Source of the DNA: Paenibacillus_D tarimensis_A
GTDB taxonomy: Bacteria; Bacillota; Bacilli; Paenibacillales; Paenibacillaceae
Length of the DNA: 64,000 bases
Direction: 5' to 3'
Assembly (NCBI GenBank): GCA_041281825.1
Contig: CP166298.1
Coordinates: forward strand, 1 to 64,000
The position numbers and the translations under genes are program-made. The notes beneath the pieces are model-generated. The model had not been told where the DNA came from. It ran no database searches and was given only the letters and a program-made list of their open reading frames with translations. Shown here in pieces: positions 1 to 8,699 of the stretch. The first letter of the stretch is position 1. Every line of letters starts with the position of its first letter.

Positions 1-1353
1 TCACGTATGATTTTTGACCTTTTCCGTTATATTTTGAATGACTTTGTATAAATCCTGATCCTGCTGCATTTCTTTAGAGATTTTTTCGTGCGCATGAATA
101 ACGGTTGTATGGTCCCGACCGCCGAACGCTTCTCCAATCTTGGGAAGCGAATAATCCGTCAGCTCGCGTGCGAGGTACATTGCAATTTGTCTTGGAAAAG
201 CTACCGCCTTTGTCCGCTTACGCGCCTTAAACTCCTCGAGCTTCAGTCCGTAAAATTCGCCGACTTTCTGTTGAATATCCTGAATCGTTATCATTCTCGG
301 CCTGCTGGACGGGATGATATCTTTCAACGCTTCCGCCGCGAGGTGGGACGAGATGTCTTCGTTGATGAGTGATGAATAGGCAACGACCCGGATGAGAGCG
401 CCTTCCAACTCGCGGATATTTGTATCAATTTGGTTGGCGATATAAATCATGGCCTCGTTCGGGATATCGAGATTTTCCGCCTTTGCTTTTTTCCGCAATA
501 TGGCAATTCTTGTTTCGAGATCCGGCGGCTGGATATCGGTAATAAGTCCCCACTCAAAGCGCGACCGGAGTCGTTCCTCAAGGGTCGGAATTTCTTTGGG
601 CGGCCGGTCGCTTGATATAACGATTTGTTTACGCTCTTCATGAAGCGCATTAAAGGTGTGGAAAAACTCTTCCTGGGTTTGTTCTTTGCCGGCGAGGAAT
701 TGAATATCATCAATTAATAACACGTCGATATTCCGGTATTTGGTTCTAAAGCTTTCTCCCCGGTTGTCGCGGATTGCATTTATGAACTCGTTCGTAAATT
801 TTTCCGAAGATATGTACAGCACGCGGGTGTTCGGGTTGTGCTCCAGTATATAATGTCCGATCGCATGCATTAAATGCGTTTTCCCTAATCCGACACCACC
901 GTACATAAACAAGGGGTTATACGATTTGGCCGGAGCTTCCGCTACGGCTAACGAAGCGGCATGCGCAAATCGGTTGTTGACCCCGATCACGAATGTGTCG
1001 AAAGTATATTTCGGATTGAGCATATGAGAGAATGTTTCTTCCGATACAGCCGGAGCAGGGGGAATGACCGGCGGATTCGGCAGTGCTGGTTCCGCAGGTT
1101 TGTTTTCTTCTATCGCAAATTTGATGTCGATTTGTCGTCCCAAATATTCGAAGAGCGTGGATCGTACAAGCTTGGTATACCTGCTTTCCAGCCATTCGGC
1201 CGCAAATGTTGTCGGCGCCGTAATGACAATCAATTCCTCATTTTTAAATGAAGCTTTTGTTGCTTTAAACCAGGTATCAAAGCTCGGCTTGCTGAGCTTT
1301 GTTTGGATAATCGACAACACTTGTTGCCATATTTCGTGGGTATGGCTATCCAC
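1..1353 (-). CDS. dnaA: Chromosomal replication initiator DnaA
   Basis: AAA+ initiator that binds DnaA boxes and melts oriC in the cytoplasm. The 450-residue product has the usual four-domain layout: N-terminal DnaB-interaction domain (about 1-80), a proline-rich linker (about 84-110), an AAA+ core with Walker A GGVGLGKTH at 152-160 and Walker B LLIDD near 212-216, and a C-terminal DNA-binding domain with the family signature GGRDHTTVIHA. The start is GTG at 1351-1353, preceded on the minus strand by a good AAGGAG ribosome site. A DnaA-box-like CTATCCACA overlaps this start, consistent with autoregulation. The gene is complete and divergent from rpmH across the origin, the classic Bacillota arrangement. 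Confidence 0.98.
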   Translation of the reverse strand: MDSHTHEIWQQVLSIIQTKLSKPSFDTWFKATKASFKNEELIVITAPTTFAAEWLESRYTKLVRSTLFEYLGRQIDIKFAIEENKPAEPALPNPPVIPPAPAVSEETFSHMLNPKYTFDTFVIGVNNRFAHAASLAVAEAPAKSYNPLFMYGGVGLGKTHLMHAIGHYILEHNPNTRVLYISSEKFTNEFINAIRDNRGESFRTKYRNIDVLLIDDIQFLAGKEQTQEEFFHTFNALHEERKQIVISSDRPPKEIPTLEERLRSRFEWGLITDIQPPDLETRIAILRKKAKAENLDIPNEAMIYIANQIDTNIRELEGALIRVVAYSSLINEDISSHLAAEALKDIIPSSRPRMITIQDIQQKVGEFYGLKLEEFKARKRTKAVAFPRQIAMYLARELTDYSLPKIGEAFGGRDHTTVIHAHEKISKEMQQDQDLYKVIQNITEKVKNHT

Positions 1354-1800
1354 AGAGTGTCACTCCTTACTCCAATGTTCACATCGGCAGGTTGGTCGGC
1401 AGCCAGGGTGAGAAAAAGGTCGAAAAAACAAATAAAACGCAGAATCTATCCACATTATCAAGAATGTTGACGAGAAGATATCAAAAGGGGTTTTTACTTG
1501 TTCACAAAGTTATCCACAGGCTGTTAATAAGTAGAGAAGACTTTCACAGTCGTCCACAACGAAAACAAATATATCATAGCAAAATAACCCCTTGATTTCA
1601 ATGGATTGAGCGAATTTATCCACAATTACAACAGGTTGTGTATAATTCTTATGAACAACACAAGATATTGTTTATATCCTGTTAAAATTCGACACGGTTT
1701 TGGTTTTCTCAGAAAAATATATTCACATGTTATTAATTTTTACTCTGAAAGAGACCTTTGTGGATAAAAATCCGGCCGTAACGGTTTTCTCCTATGAAAT
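1354..1800. other. oriC: Replication origin oriC (dnaA-rpmH intergenic region)
   Basis: The gap between dnaA and rpmH holds a cluster of DnaA boxes. Perfect TTATCCACA occurs at 1510-1518 and 1616-1624 on the plus strand and at 1759-1767 on the minus strand. Near matches are CTATCCACA at 1346-1354 and 1446-1454, and TTATACACA at 1637-1645 (minus). AT-rich stretches around 1560-1740 could be the unwinding element, but I cannot place it exactly. Position and box content together make this the chromosomal origin. Confidence 0.93.
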
Positions 1801-1813
1801 TGCCACAATCCGG

Positions 1814-1842
1814 TTGACTTTTAGACGGCTGCGTGTTTTAAT
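1814..1842 (+). promoter_or_regulatory. Candidate sigma-A promoter for rpmH-rnpA
   Basis: TTGACT at 1814-1819 and TTTAAT at 1837-1842 are separated by 17 bases. They lie upstream of rpmH, with a repeat element between promoter and gene. Transcription would give a long leader of about 175 nt. Confidence 0.45.
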
Positions 1843-1877
1843 TGAAAAAGGCGTTTTTTCTGAATGTCGAACCTAAC

Positions 1878-1973
1878 AAGCAGAAACGGCTGGCGCCGTC
1901 CTTGGCGGAACAGCAACGTTTTGCGATGAATGATAAGCCTGTATAAGGGTGAACTTATACATTCTTATCTTTT
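1878..1973 (-). repeat. Dispersed double-hairpin repeat, copy R1 (rpmH leader)
   Basis: Read on the minus strand this copy has the family layout: AAAAGATAAGAATGTATAAG, an arm closing with CTTATCATTCATCGC, then AAAACG..GCTG paired with CAGCCGTTTCTGCTT. It matches copies at 29755, 33038, 41235 and 45569. It sits between the candidate rpmH promoter and the rpmH ribosome site, so it would be transcribed as part of the leader. Confidence 0.75.
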
Positions 1974-2023
1974 GGAACAATGGATAACAGTGAAGAACGA
2001 ACCCTTCAAGGAGGTGCGAATAG

Positions 2024-2158
2024 ATGAGACCGACGTTTAAACCGAATGTGAGCAAACGTAAGAAAGTGCATGGCTTCCGTAAGCGGATGAGCACGAAGAA
2101 CGGACGCAAGGTATTGAGCGCCCGCCGCCAAAAGGGCAGAAAAGTACTTTCCGCCTAG
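2024..2158 (+). CDS. rpmH: 50S ribosomal protein L34
   Basis: Small, very basic ribosomal protein of 44 residues. It starts MRPTFKPNVSKRKKVHGF and ends GRKVLSA, both typical of L34. ATG at 2024 follows AAGGAGGTG with good spacing. It is the first gene of the rpmH-rnpA-yidC-jag cluster to the right of oriC. A hairpin terminator follows directly, so rnpA is partly insulated from it. Confidence 0.98.
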   Translation: MRPTFKPNVSKRKKVHGFRKRMSTKNGRKVLSARRQKGRKVLSA

Positions 2159-2179
2159 GCTTTTATTACAGCTTTCATG

Positions 2180-2206
2180 AAGACCACATCTGGTGGTCTT
2201 TTTTTC
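2180..2206 (+). terminator. Rho-independent terminator after rpmH
   Basis: AAGACCAC (2180-2187) pairs with GTGGTCTT (2193-2200) around a 5-base loop, followed by a run of T. Confidence 0.85.
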
Positions 2207-2300
2207 TGCCTGCATGGCTTTGGGGTTTGCTTGGAACGTATTTGGGGATACTATACAGATGCGCTCCTACTAAAAATTAGTGAAGAGTTCGGTGGTGTGT

Positions 2301-2660
2301 GTGCAAAGAAAGCTGCGTTTACGGAACAGGCAGGATTTCAACCGGATCTATCGGGGAGGCCGTTCGTTCGCAAACAGTCAATTTGTTGTCTACTGGTCGC
2401 GCAAACCGGAAGTGGAGCAGTTCCGGCTTGGCGTTTCTGTGAGTAAAAAGCTTGGTAATGCGGTTGTGCGGAACCGGATGAGACGGGTGATGAAGGAAAT
2501 TGTCCGTTTAAATGCGGAGAAGATCGCACCTCATACCGATATGATCCTGATTGCACGCAAACCGTCGGTTACAATGTCAACGAAAGAGCTTGAACGGAGT
2601 ATGCTTCATGTGCTGCGCAAAGCAAACCTGCTAAAGCCCTACCCGAATCGGGAAACCTGA
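2301..2660 (+). CDS. rnpA: Ribonuclease P protein component
   Basis: Protein subunit of RNase P, which works with the catalytic RNA to mature tRNA 5' ends. The product has the family signature RNRMRRVMKEIVR (the RNR motif) and the N-terminal RLRNRQDFNRIYRGGRSFANSQF block. The start is uncertain: GTG codons at 2280, 2292, 2295 and 2301 are all in frame. I chose 2301, giving about 119 residues starting MQRKLRLRN, because it matches the usual family N-terminus; the ribosome site is weak for all of them. It lies between rpmH and yidC as in most bacteria. Confidence 0.93.
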   Translation: MQRKLRLRNRQDFNRIYRGGRSFANSQFVVYWSRKPEVEQFRLGVSVSKKLGNAVVRNRMRRVMKEIVRLNAEKIAPHTDMILIARKPSVTMSTKELERSMLHVLRKANLLKPYPNRET

Positions 2661-2750
2661 CCGGTTGGCGGCTTGGACGGGTTGTTTATTTGTTCCAATA
2701 AATATGTTATAGTTACTTTGATATGCGTTGCTCTTTAGAGAGGAGTTTTG

Positions 2751-3521
2751 ATGTTGTTCCGGATGTCCAATCGAAAATGGTTAATAGTCACAATGATTTC
2801 ACTTGTCGTCCTGCTGACCGGTTGTGTGCCGATGGATCACACGATGGAAACGGATGATCTTCTGGGGGGCAATTTTTGGGAGCGTAATGTCGTATACTAC
2901 TTTGCGACTACGCTTGATAAGTTTGCCGAATGGTTTAACGGCTCGTACGGCTTGTCCATTCTGTTGTTAACGATTATTGTCCGAACGGCGATATTGCCGC
3001 TCACGCTGAAGCAGTATCGGAGCTCGAAGGCTATGCAGGCTCTTCAGCCGGAAATGAAGAAGATCAGAGAGAAGCATAAGGATAATCCGCAGAAGCAGCA
3101 GGAAGAAACGATGAAGCTATTCCAGCAGCATGGGGTCAATCCGCTTGCGGGATGTCTGCCGCTGCTTGTTCAAATGCCGATTTTCATTGCGCTTTATAAT
3201 GCGATTTATTGGAACCCGGATATTCGTGAGCATACGTTCCTCTGGCTGCAGCTTGGACAGAAGGATCCGTACTACATTTTGGCAATTCTTGCTGCAATTA
3301 CAACGTACATTCAATCGAAAATGATGCCGCAGCAGCCAAACAATCCGATGCAGTCGATTATGCTGATTTTCCCGGTACTCATTTTCGTCATGGCGATATC
3401 GTTCCCGGCGGCGCTGCCGCTGTACTGGATTTACAGCAACATCTATACGATTATTCAAAACTACTTCCTGTACGTACGTTCCTCTGAAAAAGGTAAGGGT
3501 AAGGAGGTCCCTGCGAAATGA
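2751..3521 (+). CDS. yidC: Membrane protein insertase YidC/SpoIIIJ (lipoprotein)
   Basis: Inserts proteins into the cytoplasmic membrane and assists Sec; in spore formers one paralogue is SpoIIIJ. The product of 256 residues has a lipoprotein signal with lipobox LLTGC (Cys25), then the YidC core with the groove arginine in TIIVRTAILPLTL (about Arg78) and several later membrane segments. It ends in a short basic tail. ATG at 2751 follows AGGAG by 5 bases; an in-frame TTG lies just before it. Its stop overlaps the jag start (ATGA), so the two are translationally coupled. Confidence 0.96.
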   Translation: MLFRMSNRKWLIVTMISLVVLLTGCVPMDHTMETDDLLGGNFWERNVVYYFATTLDKFAEWFNGSYGLSILLLTIIVRTAILPLTLKQYRSSKAMQALQPEMKKIREKHKDNPQKQQEETMKLFQQHGVNPLAGCLPLLVQMPIFIALYNAIYWNPDIREHTFLWLQLGQKDPYYILAILAAITTYIQSKMMPQQPNNPMQSIMLIFPVLIFVMAISFPAALPLYWIYSNIYTIIQNYFLYVRSSEKGKGKEVPAK

Positions 3522-4141
3522 AGAAAATCGTTGCTTCGGGAAAAACGATTGAAGATGCTGTGAGAAAAGGTTTAACTGAACTGCAAGTGACTGAGGACCG
3601 TGTTCATATAACCGTTCTTGAACAACCTTCCAAAGGCTTGTTCGGACTTATTGGCACCAAGGAAGCGAAAGTGGAATTGGAGGTCAAAGCCGATCCGGCT
3701 GGGGAAGCGGAGCATTTTATCCGTGAGGTGGCAAGGACGATGGGATTATCGGTAATGATCGAACGTCAAGATACGAAGGATGGCCTTCTGTTTGCCGTAA
3801 CCGGCGGTGATGATCTTGGTATGTTGATCGGACGCCGCGGACAAACGCTCGATGCCTTGCAATATTTGACCAATATTGTGGTCAATCGTTATTCTGACAG
3901 TCATCTTCGGATCGTGCTCGATGCAGAGAATTTTCGTGAGCGCAGGCGCAAAACATTGGAGGAATTATCCGACCGTCTGGCCAATCGTGTGATTCGAACT
4001 CGTAAAGAGGTCGTACTTGAACCGATGTCGCCGCATGAGCGGAAGGTAATTCACTCCCAATTGCAGAATCATCCGAAAGTGAAGACGTTCAGCAAAGGCG
4101 ACGAACCGAATCGGAGAGTCGTCATTACAATGAAGTTGTAA
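3518..4141 (+). CDS. jag: RNA-binding protein Jag/KhpB (EloR)
   Basis: Cytoplasmic RNA-binding protein linked to cell elongation and, in Bacillus, to SpoIIIJ. The 207 residues show an N-terminal Jag domain (about 1-50), a KH domain with the GxxG-type loop in LIGRRGQTLDALQYL (about 105-120), and a C-terminal R3H domain (RERRRKTLEELSDRL through EPMSPHERKVIH). A strong AAGGAGG lies 10 bases before ATG 3518, inside the end of yidC. A terminator follows. Confidence 0.96.
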   Translation: MKKIVASGKTIEDAVRKGLTELQVTEDRVHITVLEQPSKGLFGLIGTKEAKVELEVKADPAGEAEHFIREVARTMGLSVMIERQDTKDGLLFAVTGGDDLGMLIGRRGQTLDALQYLTNIVVNRYSDSHLRIVLDAENFRERRRKTLEELSDRLANRVIRTRKEVVLEPMSPHERKVIHSQLQNHPKVKTFSKGDEPNRRVVITMKL

Positions 4142-4171
4142 TCGAAGGAGAAACATTTGAATCATAAACAC

Positions 4172-4207
4172 AGCAATGGCTCTAGACGAGGCATTGCTCT
4201 TTTTTTA
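4172..4207 (+). terminator. Terminator after jag
   Basis: AGCAATG (4172-4178) pairs with CATTGCT (4192-4198) and is followed by a T run. It closes the rnpA-yidC-jag unit. Confidence 0.8.
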
Positions 4208-4237
4208 AAAAGATGAAGAAAGTTCAGGTGTAAGCTT

Positions 4238-5617
4238 ATGATTAACGACACCATTGCTGCAATCTCTACCGCAGTAGGGGAGGGCGGTATTGCCGTCATC
4301 CGGGTAAGCGGACCGGATGCCGTATCAGCTTGCTCACGGCTGTTTCGTTCGAGGCGGAAGCTGACTGATGTTCCCACGCATACGGTGCATTACGGTCATA
4401 TTTATGATCCGTCTGCAGGAGAAGTGATTGAGGAAGCGCTTGTAACGGTGATGAGAGGTCCCAGATCGTTTACTGCAGAGGATGTCGTTGAGATCAGTAC
4501 GCATGGCGGGTTTCTTTCCGTCAAGAAAGTACTGGATTTAGTGCTGCGCCAGGAAGGTGTTCGCGCTGCGGAGCCGGGTGAATTTACGAAGCGCGCATTC
4601 ATTAACGGACGCATTGACCTAACTCAGGCTGAAGCGGTAATGGATCTGATCCGGTCTAAGTCGGATAGGGCGTTCTCAATCGCACTCAAACAGGTCGACG
4701 GCAGGCTTTCCCGGTTAATTCAAACGCTTCGCGCTCGTGTGATCGAGCTTCTGGCTCATATTGAAGTCAATATTGACTATCCTGAACATGATGTAGAGGA
4801 AATGACAGGAAAGTATATCCGGGAGCAGTGCGGCGAGGTCATTGAACAGATTGACGGATTGCTAAAAACGGCAAACGAAGGCAAAATATTAAGGGAAGGC
4901 ATTACAACCGCGATCGTCGGTCGTCCGAATGTCGGCAAATCGTCGCTGCTCAACGCTTTAGCTCAAGATAATAGAGCGATTGTTACCGATATACCGGGTA
5001 CGACCCGAGATGTCATTGAAGAGTATGTAACGGTAGGCGGCATTCCGCTTAAACTGTTGGATACGGCCGGCATCCGGGAGACGGCTGACGTTGTTGAACG
5101 AATTGGTGTTGAACGATCCAGGCATGCGCTTCATGATGCGGATCTGATTCTGCTTGTTCTCAATTACCATGAAACGCTGCATGAAGATGAATTGAAGCTG
5201 ATGGATGAATTGTCGGACCGGCAAGTGATCGTCATCGTAAACAAAACCGATCTCCCTGGCAAGCTTGAAATGGATCAATTACATCTCAGATATAATGAGG
5301 AAGCGATCGTCAGGATGTCTGTTTTGGAAGAGGAGGGGCTCGAACGCCTTGAATCGGCAATCTCATCTTTGTTCTTCAGCGGCAAGCTTGAATCTGCGGA
5401 TCTAACCTATGTCAGCAATGCAAGACATATCGCTTTGCTGAAGCAAGCGAAACAATCGATGATGGATGCGATTGATGCAACGAATGCAGGTGTTCCGATT
5501 GATATTATACAAATTGACGTACGAACGGCATGGGAACAGCTAGGTGAAATTATCGGCGATACGGCGGGAGATTCCCTAATCGATCAGATATTCTCGCAGT
5601 TCTGTCTTGGAAAGTGA
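4238..5617 (+). CDS. mnmE: tRNA modification GTPase MnmE (TrmE)
   Basis: With MnmG it makes the (carboxymethyl)aminomethyl modification of wobble uridine in several tRNAs. The 459 residues show the N-terminal folate-binding domain, a helical domain, an inserted G domain with G1 GRPNVGKSS starting near residue 228, the DIPGTTRD switch, NKTD at G4, and the conserved C-terminal CLGK whose cysteine is catalytically important. ATG 4238 has a modest AGGTG site. mnmG follows after a 136-base gap. Confidence 0.97.
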   Translation: MINDTIAAISTAVGEGGIAVIRVSGPDAVSACSRLFRSRRKLTDVPTHTVHYGHIYDPSAGEVIEEALVTVMRGPRSFTAEDVVEISTHGGFLSVKKVLDLVLRQEGVRAAEPGEFTKRAFINGRIDLTQAEAVMDLIRSKSDRAFSIALKQVDGRLSRLIQTLRARVIELLAHIEVNIDYPEHDVEEMTGKYIREQCGEVIEQIDGLLKTANEGKILREGITTAIVGRPNVGKSSLLNALAQDNRAIVTDIPGTTRDVIEEYVTVGGIPLKLLDTAGIRETADVVERIGVERSRHALHDADLILLVLNYHETLHEDELKLMDELSDRQVIVIVNKTDLPGKLEMDQLHLRYNEEAIVRMSVLEEEGLERLESAISSLFFSGKLESADLTYVSNARHIALLKQAKQSMMDAIDATNAGVPIDIIQIDVRTAWEQLGEIIGDTAGDSLIDQIFSQFCLGK

Positions 5618-5753
5618 ACTCGTTCAGATTGTCACTGAACATCGGGGAATCAAATGGAGACTCTACTCCACCTGATTCAAATCCCACCTCGAGAGGTGGG
5701 GCTAAATCCGTTAAATGATTCATCAGGGGATTGGAGCAAGGGAGGTTATAAGA
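5618..5753. other. mnmE-mnmG spacer with a compact palindrome
   Basis: No gene here. CCCACCTCGAGAGGTGGG at 5683-5700 is an almost perfect hairpin. It lacks a T run, so it is not a standard terminator. It may act on mRNA processing or stability between the two modification genes; function unknown. Confidence 0.4.
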
Positions 5754-7643
5754 ATGAAATACGAAGCTGGACAATTTGACACGATCGTAATTGGCGCCGG
5801 GCATGCGGGTTGTGAAGCTGCATTGGCATCTGCACGCATGGGCTGTCAAACACTGCTCCTTACGATTAATTTGGATATGGTGGCTTTTATGCCATGCAAT
5901 CCTTCGATTGGAGGCCCGGCTAAAGGGCATGTCGTAAGGGAAATTGATGCTTTAGGCGGAGAAATGGGACGGAATATCGACAAAACCTTCATCCAATTGC
6001 GGTTGCTGAATACCGGTAAAGGTCCTGCCGTCCATGCGCTGCGTGCGCAAGCGGATAAGTATATGTATCAACATATGATGAAGAAGACGATTGAGGAAAC
6101 CGACCGATTAACGATGCAGCAAGGGATGGTTGAGGAACTGCTTGTCGAAGACGGAGCTTGTGTGGGGGTTGTTACTAAAACAGGTGCGACCTATCGGGCG
6201 AAAGCAGTCGTTCTTACTACCGGAACCTATTTGCGCGGTAAAGTCATTATGGGCGAGCTGATCTACGAAAGCGGACCGAATAATCAACAGCCTTCTGTAA
6301 AGCTGTCGGAGAGCTTACGAAATTTAGGTTTTCAGCTTGTTCGTTTTAAGACCGGCACTCCGCCCCGCGTCCACAAAGATACGATCGATTTCGACAAGAC
6401 CGAAATTCAGCCTGGGGATGAGAATCCGAAGTTTTTCTCTTATGAGACAGAGTATTCGAATAACGAACAGCTCCCATGCTGGTTGACCTATACTTCGGAA
6501 GAGACCCACCGGATTATTAATGATAATCTGCATAGGGCTCCGATGTTCTCAGGTGCGATTGAAGGTACCGGGCCGCGCTATTGTCCATCGATTGAGGATA
6601 AGATCGTCCGATTTGCGGATAAGCCGAAGCATCAGATATTCCTTGAGCCGGAAGGCAAATATACGTCTGAATATTATGTACAGGGTTTGTCGACGAGTAT
6701 GCCGGAGGATGTTCAATTGTCGATTTTACGTTCTATCCCTGGGTTGGAAAAGGTCAAAATGATGCGAACGGGCTACGCCATTGAATATGATGCGGTCGTA
6801 CCGACCCAACTATGGCCGACCCTTGAAACGAAGAGGGTGCCGGGCTTGTTTACAGCGGGACAGATTAATGGGACCTCCGGCTATGAGGAAGCAGCGGGAC
6901 AAGGGATTATGGCCGGAATAAATGCCGCATGTAAAGTACTTGGCAAAGAACCGGTTGTCATTGCAAGATCTCAAGGCTACATCGGGGTTATGATTGATGA
7001 TCTTGTTACAAAAGGAACAAACGATCCATACCGCTTGTTAACCTCCCGGGCTGAGTATAGATTATTGCTGCGTCATGACAACGCCGATTTGAGACTCACA
7101 CCAATCGGATACGAGCTTGGATTAATTTCGGAGCAGCGTTACAGTCGTTTCCTTGAGAAAAAACGCCGTGTTGAGGAAGAAATTGAACGGTTAAAAGTGA
7201 CGAAGGTGAAGCCGGATGAACAGGTCCAATCACTTCTTGCCGAGGTTGGTTCCGCTGCGATCCAGAATACGGTGGATGCCTTATCATTATTGCGCAGACC
7301 GGAGTTCAGCTATTCGCATCTTGAACGAATCGTGCCATCTTCTGTCGAACTGACGGATGAAATGAAAGAACAGGTCGAAATTCAGGTGAAATATGCTGGT
7401 TATATTGAGAAACAGCTGCTTCAGGTTGAACGGTTGAATAAGATGGAAAAGAAGCGGATTCCAGATGATATTGACTATACGGATGTCCGCGGGCTGGCAT
7501 CGGAAGCGAAACAAAAGCTTTCTGATATTCGTCCGATCTCGATTGGTCAAGCTTCACGAATCGCCGGGGTAACACCTGCCGATATTTCAATTCTGCTTGT
7601 TTACCTGGAGCATTATAACCGTGTTGTTGCGGCGCGGGGGTAA
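5754..7643 (+). CDS. mnmG: tRNA uridine-5-carboxymethylaminomethyl modification enzyme MnmG (GidA)
   Basis: FAD-dependent partner of MnmE. The product of 629 residues starts MKYEAGQFDTIVIGAGHAGCEAAL with the dinucleotide-binding GAGHAG motif. It contains the family signatures GGPAKGHVVREIDALGG and TGTYLRGK, and ends with the helical MnmE-interacting domain (RIAGVTPADISILLVYL). I chose ATG 5754 because AAGGGAGG lies 8 bases upstream and the protein then starts as the family does; a longer in-frame start at 5715 is less likely. rsmG follows after only 5 bases. Confidence 0.97.
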   Translation: MKYEAGQFDTIVIGAGHAGCEAALASARMGCQTLLLTINLDMVAFMPCNPSIGGPAKGHVVREIDALGGEMGRNIDKTFIQLRLLNTGKGPAVHALRAQADKYMYQHMMKKTIEETDRLTMQQGMVEELLVEDGACVGVVTKTGATYRAKAVVLTTGTYLRGKVIMGELIYESGPNNQQPSVKLSESLRNLGFQLVRFKTGTPPRVHKDTIDFDKTEIQPGDENPKFFSYETEYSNNEQLPCWLTYTSEETHRIINDNLHRAPMFSGAIEGTGPRYCPSIEDKIVRFADKPKHQIFLEPEGKYTSEYYVQGLSTSMPEDVQLSILRSIPGLEKVKMMRTGYAIEYDAVVPTQLWPTLETKRVPGLFTAGQINGTSGYEEAAGQGIMAGINAACKVLGKEPVVIARSQGYIGVMIDDLVTKGTNDPYRLLTSRAEYRLLLRHDNADLRLTPIGYELGLISEQRYSRFLEKKRRVEEEIERLKVTKVKPDEQVQSLLAEVGSAAIQNTVDALSLLRRPEFSYSHLERIVPSSVELTDEMKEQVEIQVKYAGYIEKQLLQVERLNKMEKKRIPDDIDYTDVRGLASEAKQKLSDIRPISIGQASRIAGVTPADISILLVYLEHYNRVVAARG

Positions 7644-7648
7644 AGAGG

Positions 7649-8371
7649 ATGGAAGCGGCAAAAAATTGGTTTGAGCAGCAGCTTAGCGAGCACGGGATCT
7701 CGTTGACCGAACAGCAACTACGGCAGTTTGAGCGATATTATGAATTGCTTGTGGAATGGAACGAGAAAATGAATTTAACCGGAATAACGGAGAGGGAATC
7801 GGTTTACGAAAAACATTTCTTTGATTCGGTCTCTATTGCTTTTTATACAGACATGAAACAGGTCATATCTCTTGCTGACATCGGCTCCGGGGCCGGCTTC
7901 CCCAGCATTCCGCTAAAAATTTGTTTTCCGCATTTAAAAGTGACAATTGTGGATTCATTAAATAAACGGATTCAATTTTTGAACCATCTATGTGATGAAT
8001 TAAAACTGCAATCCGTTCTGTGTTTGCATGGACGGGCAGAAGATGTCGCCCGAATGAAGGAGCATCGGGACGGTTACGACATCGTTACCGCGAGGGCAGT
8101 TGCCAAATTGGCAGTTCTAAATGAATTTTGTTTACCTTTCGTGCGAAGAGGAGGATATTTCGTCGCAATGAAAGGAACGAATCCACAGGATGAAGTGAAT
8201 GATGCTGCACGGAGCTTGAAGGAGTTAAAGGGTCATATTGTAAAAGTAAACCAGATGAGCCTGCCATTTGAACAATCGGAAAGACATATGATTTGGGTTG
8301 AAAAGCTGGGTGCGACTCCTCGTATTTATCCTAGAAAAGCGGGAGTTCCATTGAAACAACCCTTGTTGTAA
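7649..8371 (+). CDS. rsmG: 16S rRNA (guanine527-N7)-methyltransferase RsmG (GidB)
   Basis: SAM-dependent methyltransferase acting on the 530 loop of 16S rRNA; mutations in homologues give low-level streptomycin resistance. The 240 residues show the SAM-binding motif IGSGAGFPSIPLKI near 88-101, and VTARAVAKL and VAMKG later, all typical of the family. ATG 7649 follows AGAGG closely, in the same operon as mnmG. A palindrome containing a parS site follows the gene. Confidence 0.96.
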   Translation: MEAAKNWFEQQLSEHGISLTEQQLRQFERYYELLVEWNEKMNLTGITERESVYEKHFFDSVSIAFYTDMKQVISLADIGSGAGFPSIPLKICFPHLKVTIVDSLNKRIQFLNHLCDELKLQSVLCLHGRAEDVARMKEHRDGYDIVTARAVAKLAVLNEFCLPFVRRGGYFVAMKGTNPQDEVNDAARSLKELKGHIVKVNQMSLPFEQSERHMIWVEKLGATPRIYPRKAGVPLKQPLL

Positions 8372-8415
8372 AGCCGTTTTCAGGGACGATTCTATTTGAC
8401 GGAGTGAAAAGCTAA

Positions 8416-8431
8416 TGTTTCACGTGAAACA
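8416..8431. promoter_or_regulatory. parS: parS centromere site 1
   Basis: TGTTTCACGTGAAACA, a perfect 16-bp palindrome matching the bacterial parS consensus bound by ParB. It is nested in a longer perfect 30-bp palindrome (8409-8438), so the same sequence can form a long hairpin in the rsmG transcript. It lies between rsmG and noc, close to the origin. Confidence 0.95.
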
Positions 8432-8699
8432 TTAGCTTATTTCTTCTCCAAATACTGTTGTCAAGCAGGAAAAACGATTCGGAGCGCCGAAATTATATAT
8501 AGTTTATCAAGTTGACTAGAATTTTGTATGCATTCGCATATGTGTTTATCATGACTATTGTTACATGCCGAATCTTTGATATCTTTTTCCGTTTGTATGG
8601 CGATTTCGGTTCTTTGCTCCCTGTTTGCTGGTTTGCTTATAGAACAATTCATGGTAAAATGAGTAGCATTGGCATATTGATAATCGGGTGGTATTGACA

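Noticed and set aside
5640..5705. tRNA-like sequence with GATTCAAATCCC
   Set aside because: The T-loop-like word is there, but no acceptor stem, D arm or anticodon arm can be formed around it.
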